A stretch of 64,000 nt of DNA from an uncultured Eubacteriales bacterium (GCA_900539225.1 UQBO01000001.1:124001-188000); one strand, 5' to 3'. Counted from the first letter of the stretch, positions 31,680-41,689 are shown. The notes: generated by a model from the sequence alone, not told the origin. Program-made: numbers and translations.

Positions 31680-32540
31680 ATGAAGTGGAGAGGAAGACAA
31701 GGATCTTCAAATGTAAACGATAGAAGAGGACAATCAGGCGGAGGCGGTATGCCAAACTTTGGCGGCTTCAAGATGGGAACTGGAGGTATGATACTGCTTC
31801 TAGTACTATACTTAGTTTTTGGTAGAGGCCTAATAGGTGGACCAAGCGGTCCTGGCGCAGGCATACAAAACGGCCAAGGCACACCTATTACAAGTGAAAG
31901 AGAAGAAGAGTACAAACAATTTATCTCGGTCGTCTTAAAGGACACTGAAGATGTTTGGCATGAAATATTTGAGGAAAATGGTATAGAATACGAAGAACCA
32001 CAATTAAATCTATTTACAGGTAGCATAAATTCTGGCTGCGGCTTTGCATCAGAACAAATGGGTCCTTTCTATTGTTCAGTGGATAAGGACATCTACATCG
32101 ATTTGTCCTTCTTTGATCAGCTTAAGAATGAGTTTGGAGCAAAGGGTGACTTTGCCATGGCCTATGTATTAGCTCATGAAGTTGGTCATCACGTACAAAA
32201 ACAATTAGGTATCTTAGATAAAGTTCATTCATTACAAGGAAAGGTATCTGAAAAAGAATATAATCAATACTCGGTTAGACTTGAATTGCAAGCAGATTAC
32301 TTCGCAGGAGTATTCGCAAAGCACATACAAGATAGAGACATCTTAGAAGAAGGCGACTTTGAAGAAGCGATTAATGCCGCATCAAAGATAGGTGACGATA
32401 CACTTCAAGAAAAGTATCAAGGAAGAGTAGTTCCAGATAGCTTTACTCATGGAACGAGCGAACAAAGGATGGAGTGGTTCACGAAAGGCTTTGAAAAAGG
32501 CACAATTCAAGACGGAGACACATTTAGTGGCGATATTTAG
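31680..32540 (+). CDS. Putative neutral zinc metallopeptidase (YpfJ-like)
   Basis: A 286-residue protein of the YpfJ family: an N-terminal Gly/Arg-rich segment beginning MKWRGRQGSSNV, one membrane helix (residues about 36-52), then the extracellular peptidase domain with 'GCGFASEQMGPFYCSVDKDIY' (in pieces) and the zinc motif 'LAHEVGHHVQ' (residues about 163-172). A second pair, 'ELQADYFAGVF', supplies the third ligand. The substrate is unknown. AGGGGTGATGAA is the ribosome site. Confidence 0.88.
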   Translation: MKWRGRQGSSNVNDRRGQSGGGGMPNFGGFKMGTGGMILLLVLYLVFGRGLIGGPSGPGAGIQNGQGTPITSEREEEYKQFISVVLKDTEDVWHEIFEENGIEYEEPQLNLFTGSINSGCGFASEQMGPFYCSVDKDIYIDLSFFDQLKNEFGAKGDFAMAYVLAHEVGHHVQKQLGILDKVHSLQGKVSEKEYNQYSVRLELQADYFAGVFAKHIQDRDILEEGDFEEAINAASKIGDDTLQEKYQGRVVPDSFTHGTSEQRMEWFTKGFEKGTIQDGDTFSGDI

Positions 32541-32562
32541 TAAGTAATAAAGGAGATATACA

Positions 32563-33555
32563 ATGGATAAGAAAACAGCATTTAGCGCTATACAGCCCTC
32601 AGGTGATTTAACCATAGGTAATTACCTAGGAGCTTTAAAGAATTTAGCTAAACTACAAGATGATTACAATTGTTTATATGCAGTTGCTGACCTTCATAGC
32701 ATCACAGTACCAAAGGTGCCCAAGGAATTAAGGAAGAAGACCTATGAGATATTTGCGATGATGTTAGTGAGCGGTGTTGATCCAGAAAAAAGCGTTTTAT
32801 TCGTTCAATCGCATGTACCAGAACATGCTATGCTAGGCTGGATACTTGATACAATTGCCTATATTGGTCAGCTTAACAGAATGACTCAATATAAAGACAA
32901 GTCCAAAAAGTCTCCAGAAAACTGTAACGCAGGTCTATTAACATATCCAGTACTAATGGCGGGCGACATACTTTTATATCAAACAGATTTAGTACCTGTC
33001 GGCGAAGACCAAACTCAGCACATGGAGTTAGCAAGAGACTTAGCAATTAGATTCAACAGCAAGTACTCAGATACATTTAAAGTGCCTGAAGCTTACATTG
33101 CCAAGACAGGAAAGAGAATCATGTCACTACAAGATCCAAGTAAAAAGATGAGTAAGTCAGACGAAGATCAAAACAGCTTCATCTATATCATGGACAGCAA
33201 AGATAGAATTTACTCAAAGATTAGAAAGGCTGTTACAGATAGCGAGCCAAACTTTGCTTACGACCCAAATAGAGCTGGTTTATATAATCTAATAAATATA
33301 TACAGTTCATTCACTGGTCTAAGCCCTGAAGATATTGTAAAGAAGTATGATTCACTTGGATATAAAGAGTTTAAAGAAGATTTAGCAGATATCATATATG
33401 AAGATTTAAAAGACTTTCAATATAATTTCAATGAAGTTATTCAAGACAAAGAAGGACTGGAAAAGCTTATGGCAGAAGGTAGAGATAAAGCGAGATACCT
33501 TGCTAATAAGACTTTAAGAAAAGTAATGAAAAAAGTTGGCTTTGTACAAATATAA
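32563..33555 (+). CDS. trpS: Tryptophanyl-tRNA synthetase
   Basis: The 330-residue class I synthetase has 'QPSGDLTIGNYLGAL' (TIGN motif, residues about 9-23), 'VPVGEDQTQHMELARD' in the middle and 'KKMSKSDEDQ' (KMSKS loop, residues about 197-206). It charges tRNA-Trp. Only 22 bases separate it from the previous gene, so there is no room for a T-box leader; it is probably transcribed with the upstream genes. AAAGGAGATATAC is the ribosome site. Confidence 0.97.
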   Translation: MDKKTAFSAIQPSGDLTIGNYLGALKNLAKLQDDYNCLYAVADLHSITVPKVPKELRKKTYEIFAMMLVSGVDPEKSVLFVQSHVPEHAMLGWILDTIAYIGQLNRMTQYKDKSKKSPENCNAGLLTYPVLMAGDILLYQTDLVPVGEDQTQHMELARDLAIRFNSKYSDTFKVPEAYIAKTGKRIMSLQDPSKKMSKSDEDQNSFIYIMDSKDRIYSKIRKAVTDSEPNFAYDPNRAGLYNLINIYSSFTGLSPEDIVKKYDSLGYKEFKEDLADIIYEDLKDFQYNFNEVIQDKEGLEKLMAEGRDKARYLANKTLRKVMKKVGFVQI

Positions 33556-33565
33556 GGAGTTATCT

Positions 33566-36500
33566 ATGAAGATATTAATTATAGGTAGTGGTGGCCGTGA
33601 GTACGCCATCGCTTCAAAAATTAAAGAACAAGACAGCTCAGTAGAGATTGTTTTTGCACCTGGTAATGGCAAGACTGAGAGCGAATTCAAAAATATTGAT
33701 ATAAAAGTTATGGATTTTGACAAGTTAATTGCTTATGCTAAGGCTAATGCTATTGACTATACCATAGTTGGACCAGAAGATCCACTATGCTATGGCATTG
33801 TTGATGAGTTCGAAGCAGAAGGACTTAAAATCTTTGGACCGAAGAAAGAAGCAGCAATATTTGAAAAGAGCAAAGCATTTTCAAAGAAGTTCATGGAGAA
33901 GTATCACATAGATACAGCTAAGTACCTTGAGACAGACAGCATTGACGAAGCGAAGGAATATGCTAGCAAACTACTTAATGAATCAAAGGTGAATAAAGTA
34001 GCACTTAAGTATGATGGACTTGCTCAAGGCAAGGGCGTCATCATAGCTTCAAGTGAAAAAGGAATAGATGAAGCACTTAATGAACTACTCCTAGATAAAA
34101 AATTTGGCGATGATAAGATCATAGTCGAAGAATATATCGATGGCTTTGAGACATCTGTTCACGTGCTTATATCAAATGGAGAGTATATAATGCTACCAAG
34201 CGCTAAGGACCATAAAAAGGTTTTTGAAGGCGAAACAGGTGAAAACACTGGTGGCATGGGCTCATACTCACCAAACCTTATGGCACTACCATATTTAAAG
34301 GACATAGAAGAAGAGCTTGTAAAGCCATTCATAAAAGGCCTTGAAGCTGAAGGCATTGACTATAGAGGGATTTTATTCGCAGGACTTATGATAAACTCAG
34401 ACGGAATAAAAGTTTTAGAGTTTAACACAAGATTTGGCGATCCAGAGACTGAAGTCATCTTAGAAAGAATTGATTCATCTTTATTAGATGCACTTATCAA
34501 GACAAGCGAAGCAAAGCTTGATGATTATAAATTAGAAGTAAATGATAAAAAGATAGTTAACGTCGTATTAGCATCTGGTGGCTATCCAGTAAAGTATGAC
34601 AAAGGCTATGAAATAAAAGGCTTAGATAAATTATCAGAAGGCGTTAAAGTTAATTATGCAGGCGTTAAGGCTGATGGCACTAAGCTACTTACTAATGGCG
34701 GCAGGGTATTAAATATACTTTCTAAAGCCGATACATTTGAAGAAGCATATAAGAAAGTTTATGATGAGATCCAAAAGATTTCATTTGATAAAATGCATTA
34801 TAGGAGGGATATTGGTCCAGTGGTTAAGAGAGTTTATGTTTGTAAAAAAGATGAATTTGATGCGGAGTCAAACGGTTTAACACAAGAGATTAAAGAATTT
34901 CTTAAGATAAATATCGACTCAATCAAAGTTTATAACAGATACGATATTGAATTACTTTCTGATGAAGAAATTAATAAGATATCGAATACCATTTTATGCG
35001 AAAAACCGGTAGATAATATATATTTAGCGGATGATGCTTTAGAAATGGAAAAGAATTTAAAGAATGCCTTTGTTGTTAGATACAAAAAGGGCCAATTCGA
35101 TCAAAGGGAGCAAGGCTTAAAGGATACAATCAAGGTTACTCTTGGCAAGGATGAAGTTTTAGCAAGATGCGAAAAAGTTTATGAGATTAAAGGCGATGTA
35201 AGCGAAGACGACATTAAGAAGATTAAAAAACATCTTATAAATACAGTTGACCAAGCAGAAGGCGTATTGATTGGTATACCAACAACACTTAAGGAAAGCG
35301 TTGATACTAAGATCGAGTCTATAGTTTATGACGGCTTTATTAAACTTGATGACGAAGGACTAAAGGACTTCCACGACAAGGAAGCACTTGCTATGTCTAT
35401 AGAAGATTTAAAAGTTTTCCAAGACTACTTTATAAAAGAAGATAGAGATCCAAGCCAAACAGAGCTTAAGTTAATCGACACATATTGGTCAGACCACTGT
35501 AGACACACTACATTTAATACACAATTAACAAATATTAACTTCGAAGGCGAAAGTGAATTTATCGAAGTAATTAGAAATACACTTAATGAATACTTAAAGG
35601 CGAGAAAACAATTCTCAAAGAAAGATCTTACACTTATGGACCTAGCAACTATAGTTACTAAGAAGCTTAGAAGCTTAGGTAAGCTTAGTGATTTAGAATT
35701 AAGTGAAGAGATAAACGCTTGCTCGGTTAAGATTAAGGTTAGCGTAGACGGAAGACTTAAAGACTACCTACTAATGTTTAAGAATGAAACACATAATCAC
35801 CCAACTGAGATAGAACCATTCGGTGGCGCTCAAACATGCCTTGGTGGAGCTATAAGAGACCCGCTATCAGGAAGAAGCTATGTTTACCAAGCTATGAGAA
35901 TAACAGGAGCAGCAGACCCTAGAGAAGCTATTGAAGATACACTTGAAGGAAAGCTTCCTCAAAGAAAGATAGTTTTAGATGCAGCTAGAGGATACTCTTC
36001 ATACGGTAATCAAATTGGCTTAGCAACAGGCTATGTTGACGAAGTTTACCATCCAGGCTACAAAGCAAAGAGGATGGAAGTAGGTGCAGTTATTGCTGCA
36101 GCACCTATGGAAAATGTATACAGAGGCGTACCTGCTAATGGCGATATAATCATTTTACTTGGCGGAAAGACTGGTAGAGACGGTATTGGCGGTGCAACAG
36201 GAAGCTCTAAGATACAAACAGATAAATCAGTTGAAGACTCAGCTGCTGAAGTACAAAAGGGTAATGCACCAACAGAGAGAAAGATACAAAGGCTATTTAG
36301 AATACCTGAATTAGCTAAAATGATAAAGAGATGTAATGACTTTGGCGCAGGCGGAGTCAGCGTAGCTATAGGTGAATTAGCAGATTCATTATTAATTCAC
36401 TTAGACAAGGTGCCACTAAAGTATCAAGGACTAAGCCCTATGGAGATAGCTATATCAGAATCACAAGAGAGAATGGCTGTAGTCATCGCTAAAGAAAATT

Positions 36501-38500
36501 ATGAAAAGTTTAAAGAATATGCAAATTCTGAAAATCTTGAAGCAACAATAGTTGCCGAAGTTACTGATTCTGAAAGACTTATCATGATGTATAATGATAT
36601 AGAAGTATGTAATTTAAAGAGAGAGTTCTTAAACTCAACTGGCGCGCCAAGAAAACAAGATGTTATCTTTAAGCCGAAAGAAGTAGAACTATTTAACGAA
36701 GATTTGGCAGATGACTTTACAGTAGAATTAAAGAAGAGACTAGAAGACATCAATGTCGCTTCTAAAAAATCACTTATAGAAAGATTTGACTCATCAGTTG
36801 GTAGAGGCAGCATCGTTCAACCATTAGGCGGCAAGAACCAATTATCACCAGAACAAGCTATGATAGCAAGAATACCAACAACTCAAGGAGAATCTTCAAC
36901 AGCGAGCATCATGACATATGGCTTTGATCCATATCTATCAGAAAAGAGTCCATTCTTCGGAGCTTACTATGCAGTAGTTGAGTCACTTGCGAAAATTGCT
37001 TCACATGGAGCAAGCCCATTTAAAGCAAGATTAACATTCCAAGAGTACTTTGAAAAATTAAATGACGACCCATATAAGTGGTCAAAACCATTCGAGGCAT
37101 TGCTAGGCGCATTTAAGATCTGTAATGATTTACAAATCCCATCAATTGGTGGAAAGGATTCAATGAGCGGAACATTTAATGATTTAAACGTACCACCAAC
37201 ATTGATTTCATTTGCAGTAACATCTATGAACATAGAAGACGTCGTAACACCTGAACTTAAGGGCAATATGAAGCTTGGTTTAATAAGAACAAGTATTAAC
37301 GATGACAATACACTTGATTTAAATGAATTTAAGAAGAATAGCGTTGAGCTTGTTAGCTTAATCTCAAGAAAGAAAGTTAGAAGCGCAATTGCAATCAATA
37401 GAGATACAACTCTTCCTCTTCTTATGAAGATGGCCTTTGGTAACGATATCGGCTTCAACATTAACATGGACGCTGACATCATGTTTAAGGAGCTATACGG
37501 TTCATACATCGTTGAATACACTGAAGACCTTCCAGGAATTGAATACCTTGGTACAACTAATACAGATGCAAGCATAATTATCAATGGTAGACGTTTAGAC
37601 CTTGAAGAATATAAAGAAGCTTATGAAAAACCATTACTAGAAATATTTGGCGAAGAAAAAAGAGTATCTAAGAGTGAAAATAATTTTACAGAAAAAGAAT
37701 TTAGAGCTAAATCAAATAAGCCAGTTGATGAAGTTAAGGTTATAATACCAGTATTCCCAGGAACAAACTCTGAATTTGATTCAAAATATGCTTTTGAAAA
37801 AGAAGGGGCTAAGGTTGATGTATTTGTATTCAATAACTTAGATAACGAACACATTGACAAGTCAATCGATGATCTAGCAAAGAAAATTAAAGAAAGTCAA
37901 ATTTTATTTATACCAGGTGGATTCTCATTATCTGACGAACCAGACGGATCAGGTAAATTCATTGCTAATGTATTAAGAAATCCAAAGGTAAAAGAAGCTG
38001 TAGAGTATCTTATTGAAGAAAATGACGGCTTGATATTAGGTATTTGTAACGGCTTTCAAGCATTAATCAAGACTGGTCTACTACCATATGGCAAGATTAA
38101 AGACATTGACGAAGACGACCCAACATTAACATATAACAATATATCTAGACACATTGCAAGAATCGTTAAGACTAAGGCTCTAACAACATCATCACCATGG
38201 CTTAAATACATCGATAAGGACAAGACTTATAGAGTACCTATCTCGCATGGCGAAGGAAGATTATTAATCAACAAGGAGCTTTACGAAAAACTTAGCGATA
38301 ATGCTCAATTAGCTTTTGAATATATAGACAACCCTAATGGATCAAACTTTGATATCGAGTCAATGCTATCACCAGATGGAAAGATACTTGGCAAGATGGC
38401 TCACTCAGAAAGAGTTGAAACAGATACATTTAAGAACGTTGCTGACATTGAAATACAAAACTTATTCAAGGCGGGCGTAGAATTTTTTAAGAAAGATTAA
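33566..38500 (+). CDS. PurD-PurL fusion: GAR synthetase + FGAM synthase
   Basis: One uninterrupted 1644-residue ORF. Residues 1-418 are a complete PurD: 'IIGSGGREYAIA' at the start, 'KYDGLAQGKGV', 'GENTGGMGSYSP', 'EFNTRFGDPE', and the usual end 'MHYRRDIG'. Residues from 419 form a full clostridial-type PurL: 'DTYWSDHCRHTTF', 'NETHNHPTEIEPFGGA', 'GGKDSMSG', and a C-terminal glutaminase with 'GICNGFQ' (Cys1494) and 'SHGEGRL'. Together they catalyse steps 2 and 4 of purine synthesis. The ATG at 33566 has AAGGAG upstream. An AGGAGGG inside the join could start PurL separately at GTG 34820. No other pur gene is adjacent. Confidence 0.93.
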   Translation: MKILIIGSGGREYAIASKIKEQDSSVEIVFAPGNGKTESEFKNIDIKVMDFDKLIAYAKANAIDYTIVGPEDPLCYGIVDEFEAEGLKIFGPKKEAAIFEKSKAFSKKFMEKYHIDTAKYLETDSIDEAKEYASKLLNESKVNKVALKYDGLAQGKGVIIASSEKGIDEALNELLLDKKFGDDKIIVEEYIDGFETSVHVLISNGEYIMLPSAKDHKKVFEGETGENTGGMGSYSPNLMALPYLKDIEEELVKPFIKGLEAEGIDYRGILFAGLMINSDGIKVLEFNTRFGDPETEVILERIDSSLLDALIKTSEAKLDDYKLEVNDKKIVNVVLASGGYPVKYDKGYEIKGLDKLSEGVKVNYAGVKADGTKLLTNGGRVLNILSKADTFEEAYKKVYDEIQKISFDKMHYRRDIGPVVKRVYVCKKDEFDAESNGLTQEIKEFLKINIDSIKVYNRYDIELLSDEEINKISNTILCEKPVDNIYLADDALEMEKNLKNAFVVRYKKGQFDQREQGLKDTIKVTLGKDEVLARCEKVYEIKGDVSEDDIKKIKKHLINTVDQAEGVLIGIPTTLKESVDTKIESIVYDGFIKLDDEGLKDFHDKEALAMSIEDLKVFQDYFIKEDRDPSQTELKLIDTYWSDHCRHTTFNTQLTNINFEGESEFIEVIRNTLNEYLKARKQFSKKDLTLMDLATIVTKKLRSLGKLSDLELSEEINACSVKIKVSVDGRLKDYLLMFKNETHNHPTEIEPFGGAQTCLGGAIRDPLSGRSYVYQAMRITGAADPREAIEDTLEGKLPQRKIVLDAARGYSSYGNQIGLATGYVDEVYHPGYKAKRMEVGAVIAAAPMENVYRGVPANGDIIILLGGKTGRDGIGGATGSSKIQTDKSVEDSAAEVQKGNAPTERKIQRLFRIPELAKMIKRCNDFGAGGVSVAIGELADSLLIHLDKVPLKYQGLSPMEIAISESQERMAVVIAKENYEKFKEYANSENLEATIVAEVTDSERLIMMYNDIEVCNLKREFLNSTGAPRKQDVIFKPKEVELFNEDLADDFTVELKKRLEDINVASKKSLIERFDSSVGRGSIVQPLGGKNQLSPEQAMIARIPTTQGESSTASIMTYGFDPYLSEKSPFFGAYYAVVESLAKIASHGASPFKARLTFQEYFEKLNDDPYKWSKPFEALLGAFKICNDLQIPSIGGKDSMSGTFNDLNVPPTLISFAVTSMNIEDVVTPELKGNMKLGLIRTSINDDNTLDLNEFKKNSVELVSLISRKKVRSAIAINRDTTLPLLMKMAFGNDIGFNINMDADIMFKELYGSYIVEYTEDLPGIEYLGTTNTDASIIINGRRLDLEEYKEAYEKPLLEIFGEEKRVSKSENNFTEKEFRAKSNKPVDEVKVIIPVFPGTNSEFDSKYAFEKEGAKVDVFVFNNLDNEHIDKSIDDLAKKIKESQILFIPGGFSLSDEPDGSGKFIANVLRNPKVKEAVEYLIEENDGLILGICNGFQALIKTGLLPYGKIKDIDEDDPTLTYNNISRHIARIVKTKALTTSSPWLKYIDKDKTYRVPISHGEGRLLINKELYEKLSDNAQLAFEYIDNPNGSNFDIESMLSPDGKILGKMAHSERVETDTFKNVADIEIQNLFKAGVEFFKKD
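34802..34822 (+). promoter_or_regulatory. Possible internal ribosome site and GTG start for PurL
   Basis: AGGAGGG (34802-34808) lies 11 bases before an in-frame GTG (34820) at the first residue of the PurL part. It arises from AGG-AGG codons in the conserved YRRD of PurD. It may be a relic of separate genes or still allow PurL alone to be made. Confidence 0.45.
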
Positions 38501-38501
38501 T

Positions 38502-38541
38502 AAAAGTATTAATATATTGTAAGTTATTGAATAATACTTTT
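38502..38541. repeat. Inverted repeat AAAAGTATT/AATACTTTT overlapping promoter
   Basis: Perfect 9-base arms (38502-38510, 38533-38541) with 22 bases between. The right arm fills the spacer of the promoter at 38527-38555. It may end purDL transcription or serve as an operator. Confidence 0.5.
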
Positions 38542-38555
38542 CGTTGTGGTATAAT
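38527..38555 (+). promoter_or_regulatory. Promoter of the PPDK regulator/ppdK pair
   Basis: TTGAAT (38527-38532), a 17-base spacer, then TGG-TATAAT (extended -10, 38550-38555), 17 bases before the ATG at 38573; GGTGGTGA is the ribosome site. Confidence 0.75.
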
Positions 38556-38572
38556 TTAGGTGGTGATTTTCT

Positions 38573-39019
38573 ATGGATGTAAATAAATCTTTTGCTTATG
38601 CAATTGACAATGATGACGGCAAAACATTTGACAATATATCAAGTGCAGATGTTATTATCTTAGGACCATCGAGGTCAGGTAAGACACCTCTTTGTTATTA
38701 TCTTGCTTCTTTAGGATTAAACGCGATAAATATACCACTTGTACCAGAGGTTGATCAATTTGATGTGATTAAGGACTTAGACAAGTCAAAAATGATTGGT
38801 CTAATACAAGATGAGGAGTATTTATCCAAGATAAGGAAGGAAAGAGACAAAGACCTAGGCATAACAGGTGTATCTAATTACTCATCGCTTGAGAGAGTAT
38901 TTTATGAAAATGAATATGCTCGCGAGATCTATAGTAAATTAGGCATATTTGTTATATCTATGTATGGAAAATCTATAGAAGAAGTATCTAGCACTATAGT
39001 TAGATATCTTCAAAATTAA
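38573..39019 (+). CDS. Short PPDK regulatory protein-like (DUF299/PDRP1), N-terminal half absent
   Basis: The 148-residue protein matches the C-terminal half of PDRP1/PpsR proteins: 'ADVIILGPSRSGKTPLCYYLA' in pieces (P-loop at residues about 31-38), 'NAINIPLVPE' (residues about 51-60), 'LSKIRKER' and a final 'MYGKSIEEVSSTIVRY'. Full-length members (about 270 residues) phosphorylate and dephosphorylate PPDK and have an extra N-terminal half of about 120 residues that is not here. It lies 21 bases before ppdK, its expected target. Whether it still regulates PPDK is unknown. Confidence 0.78.
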   Translation: MDVNKSFAYAIDNDDGKTFDNISSADVIILGPSRSGKTPLCYYLASLGLNAINIPLVPEVDQFDVIKDLDKSKMIGLIQDEEYLSKIRKERDKDLGITGVSNYSSLERVFYENEYAREIYSKLGIFVISMYGKSIEEVSSTIVRYLQN

Positions 39020-39040
39020 ATAAGCAATAGGAGGATACAG

Positions 39041-41668
39041 ATGGAAAAGTATGTTTATAGCTTTAAAGAAGGCAATAAAGATATGAGGGATTTGTTAGGA
39101 GGCAAGGGAGCTAACTTAGCTGAAATGACTAATTTAGGCCTACCAGTACCTAACGGATTTACAATTACAACTGAAGCGTGCAACAGGTTTTACGAAGAAA
39201 ATGAAGAACTATGGCAAGATTTAAAGGAAGAAATTAGAAATGGTATTGCAAATGTTGAAAAGATCACTAATAAGGGCTTTTCAGACAAAGAAAATCCGCT
39301 ACTATTCTCAGTAAGAAGTGGAGCGAAGATATCAATGCCAGGCATGATGGATACTATATTAAATCTTGGTTTAAACGATGTGACAGTTGAAGGACTAGCA
39401 AAGAAGACTAATAACGAAAGATTTGCCTATGACAGTTACAGAAGATTTATTCAAATGTTTTCAGATGTTGCCATGGGTATCCCAAAAGCTGAATTTGAAA
39501 AAATATTAAATAAACAAAAAGAAAAAAGAAATATCGAAGCAGATATCGATCTAGATACTGACGACTTAAAAGAAATTGTAAAAGAATATAAGACAATTTA
39601 CAAAAAATACATTGGAGAAGACTTCCCACAAGATCCAAACGTTCAATTATTTAACGCAGTTAAAGCCGTATTCATGTCTTGGAACACACCAAGAGCTAAG
39701 ACATACAGAAAGCTTAATGAAATTTCTGATACACTTGGCACAGCTGTTAACGTTCAAGAGATGGTATTTGGTAACATGGGCATGAACTCTGGTACTGGCG
39801 TTGCTTTCACAAGAAACCCAGCTACAGGTGAAAACGTTTTATTCGGTGAATTCTTAATCGATGCTCAAGGCGAAGACGTTGTTGCAGGCGTTAGAACACC
39901 AGAACCTATTGCTAGACTTGAAAATGAATTGCCAAGCGTTTATAAAGAGTTCAAAGAAACTGTTGAAAAGCTAGAAAAACACTATAAAGATATGCAAGAC
40001 ATTGAATTTACAGTTGAAAATGGCAAACTTTTTATGCTTCAATGTAGAAATGGTAAGAGAACTACAAAGGCAGCTATAAATATAGCTGTTGATCAAGTGA
40101 ATGAAGGTTTAATAAGCAAAGAAGAAGCAATCTTAAGAATTGAACCAAAATCAATTGATCAAATTCTTCACCCAACATTTGAAGAAAAAGACGTTTTAAG
40201 TAAAACAGAAATTACAAAAGGCCTTCCAGCTTCACCAGGAGCTGCATCAGGCGTTGTAGTGTTCTCACCGGATAAGGTTGTTGAATATCATAATAATAAC
40301 GTTAAGACTATCTTAGTAAGAGAAGAAACATCTCCAGAAGATATTGATGGTATGGCTTATGCAGAAGGCATACTAACAGCTAGAGGCGGTATGACATCAC
40401 ACGCTGCTGTAGTTGCTAGAGGTATGGGTAAGTGCTGTGTTGCAGGCTGCTCTGAACTAAGAGTTGATGAAGATGATAAAGTTATAAGATACAATGGCGG
40501 CGAAATCAAAGAAGGAGACACTATCTCTATAGACGGTTCAACAGGTTATGTATACCTAGGAGAAATTAAAAAAGTTACACCTGAACTAAGCGGTAATTTT
40601 GCTAAGTTTATGGAATGGGCTGATGAATTTAGAACTCTAGAAGTAAAAGCAAATGCAGATAACCCAAGAGATGCAAAGCAAGCTCTTGATTTTGGCGCAC
40701 AAGGCATAGGTCTTTGCAGAACAGAACACATGTTCTTCGATGACAAGAGAATCTTCCAAGTTAGAAAGATGATACTTTCTAAAACAATTGAAGAAAGAGA
40801 AAAAGCACTTGAAAAACTTCTTCCTTATCAAAGAGGCGACTTCGAAGGCATATTCAAGGTTATGGAAGATAAAGGAGTAGTAATAAGATTACTTGACCCA
40901 CCTCTACATGAGTTCCTTCCAAAGACTGAAGAAGATATCGAAAGCCTAGCTAAAGACATGGGTATTACAACTCAAGTCATTGAAGACAGAATCGAAGATA
41001 TGAAAGAGTTTAACCCAATGCTTGGTCACAGAGGATGTAGACTATGTGTAACATGGCCAGAAATCTATAGAATGCAAGTTAGAGCTATCATAGAAGCAGC
41101 TATAAACGTAAGCGAAGAGATCAAAAAAGATATCAAACCTATGATTATGATTCCATTAATAGGCGAGTTAAAAGAACTTCAATTTGTTAAAGAAGAATTA
41201 GTAGAAGAAATAAATAAAGTATTCGAAGAAAAGAACAAGAAGCTTGATTACGAAATCGGTACTATGGTTGAAGTGCCAAGAGCAGCACTACTTGCTGATG
41301 AAATCGCAAAAGAAGCAGAATTCTTCAGCTTTGGTACAAACGATATGACTCAAATGACTTGGGGCTACTCAAGAGACGACTATGGTAAGTTTGTTAACGC
41401 ATATCTTGATCATGGTATCTACGAAAGAAGTCCATTCGACTCATTAGATACAGAAGGCGTTGGTAAATTACTTGATATGGGAACTAAGCTTGGTAGACAA
41501 ACAAGACCTGATATACACGTAGGTATATGCGGTGAACACGGTGGAGATCCTAGATCAATCGAGTTCTGCGACGCAATCGGACTTGACTACGTAAGTTGCT
41601 CACCATATAGAGTGCCAATCGCAAGACTAGCAGCAGCTCAAGCAAGCATCAAGAGAAAAAATAAATAA
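39041..41668 (+). CDS. ppdK: Pyruvate, phosphate dikinase
   Basis: The 875-residue enzyme interconverts pyruvate, ATP and phosphate with PEP, AMP and pyrophosphate. Domains in order: the ATP-grasp part starting 'LLGGKGANLAEM' (residues about 18-29), the swivelling phosphohistidine domain with 'GGMTSHAAVVARG' (His454) and the C-terminal PEP/pyruvate barrel with 'LGHRGCRL' and 'GICGEHGGDP'. Length equals the well-known clostridial enzymes. It follows a shortened regulatory protein and ends before a terminator. In amino-acid fermenters it links pyruvate to PEP. Confidence 0.98.
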   Translation: MEKYVYSFKEGNKDMRDLLGGKGANLAEMTNLGLPVPNGFTITTEACNRFYEENEELWQDLKEEIRNGIANVEKITNKGFSDKENPLLFSVRSGAKISMPGMMDTILNLGLNDVTVEGLAKKTNNERFAYDSYRRFIQMFSDVAMGIPKAEFEKILNKQKEKRNIEADIDLDTDDLKEIVKEYKTIYKKYIGEDFPQDPNVQLFNAVKAVFMSWNTPRAKTYRKLNEISDTLGTAVNVQEMVFGNMGMNSGTGVAFTRNPATGENVLFGEFLIDAQGEDVVAGVRTPEPIARLENELPSVYKEFKETVEKLEKHYKDMQDIEFTVENGKLFMLQCRNGKRTTKAAINIAVDQVNEGLISKEEAILRIEPKSIDQILHPTFEEKDVLSKTEITKGLPASPGAASGVVVFSPDKVVEYHNNNVKTILVREETSPEDIDGMAYAEGILTARGGMTSHAAVVARGMGKCCVAGCSELRVDEDDKVIRYNGGEIKEGDTISIDGSTGYVYLGEIKKVTPELSGNFAKFMEWADEFRTLEVKANADNPRDAKQALDFGAQGIGLCRTEHMFFDDKRIFQVRKMILSKTIEEREKALEKLLPYQRGDFEGIFKVMEDKGVVIRLLDPPLHEFLPKTEEDIESLAKDMGITTQVIEDRIEDMKEFNPMLGHRGCRLCVTWPEIYRMQVRAIIEAAINVSEEIKKDIKPMIMIPLIGELKELQFVKEELVEEINKVFEEKNKKLDYEIGTMVEVPRAALLADEIAKEAEFFSFGTNDMTQMTWGYSRDDYGKFVNAYLDHGIYERSPFDSLDTEGVGKLLDMGTKLGRQTRPDIHVGICGEHGGDPRSIEFCDAIGLDYVSCSPYRVPIARLAAAQASIKRKNK

Positions 41669-41689
41669 TTAAGAATAATAATTTATGAT

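Noticed and set aside
32541..32562. T-box leader for trpS
   Set aside because: Only 22 bases lie between the previous stop and the trpS start.
36967..37584. 205-codon minus-strand ORF opposite purL
   Set aside because: It is wholly antisense to conserved PurL sequence, has a Ser/Leu-rich shadow composition and no ribosome site or promoter.
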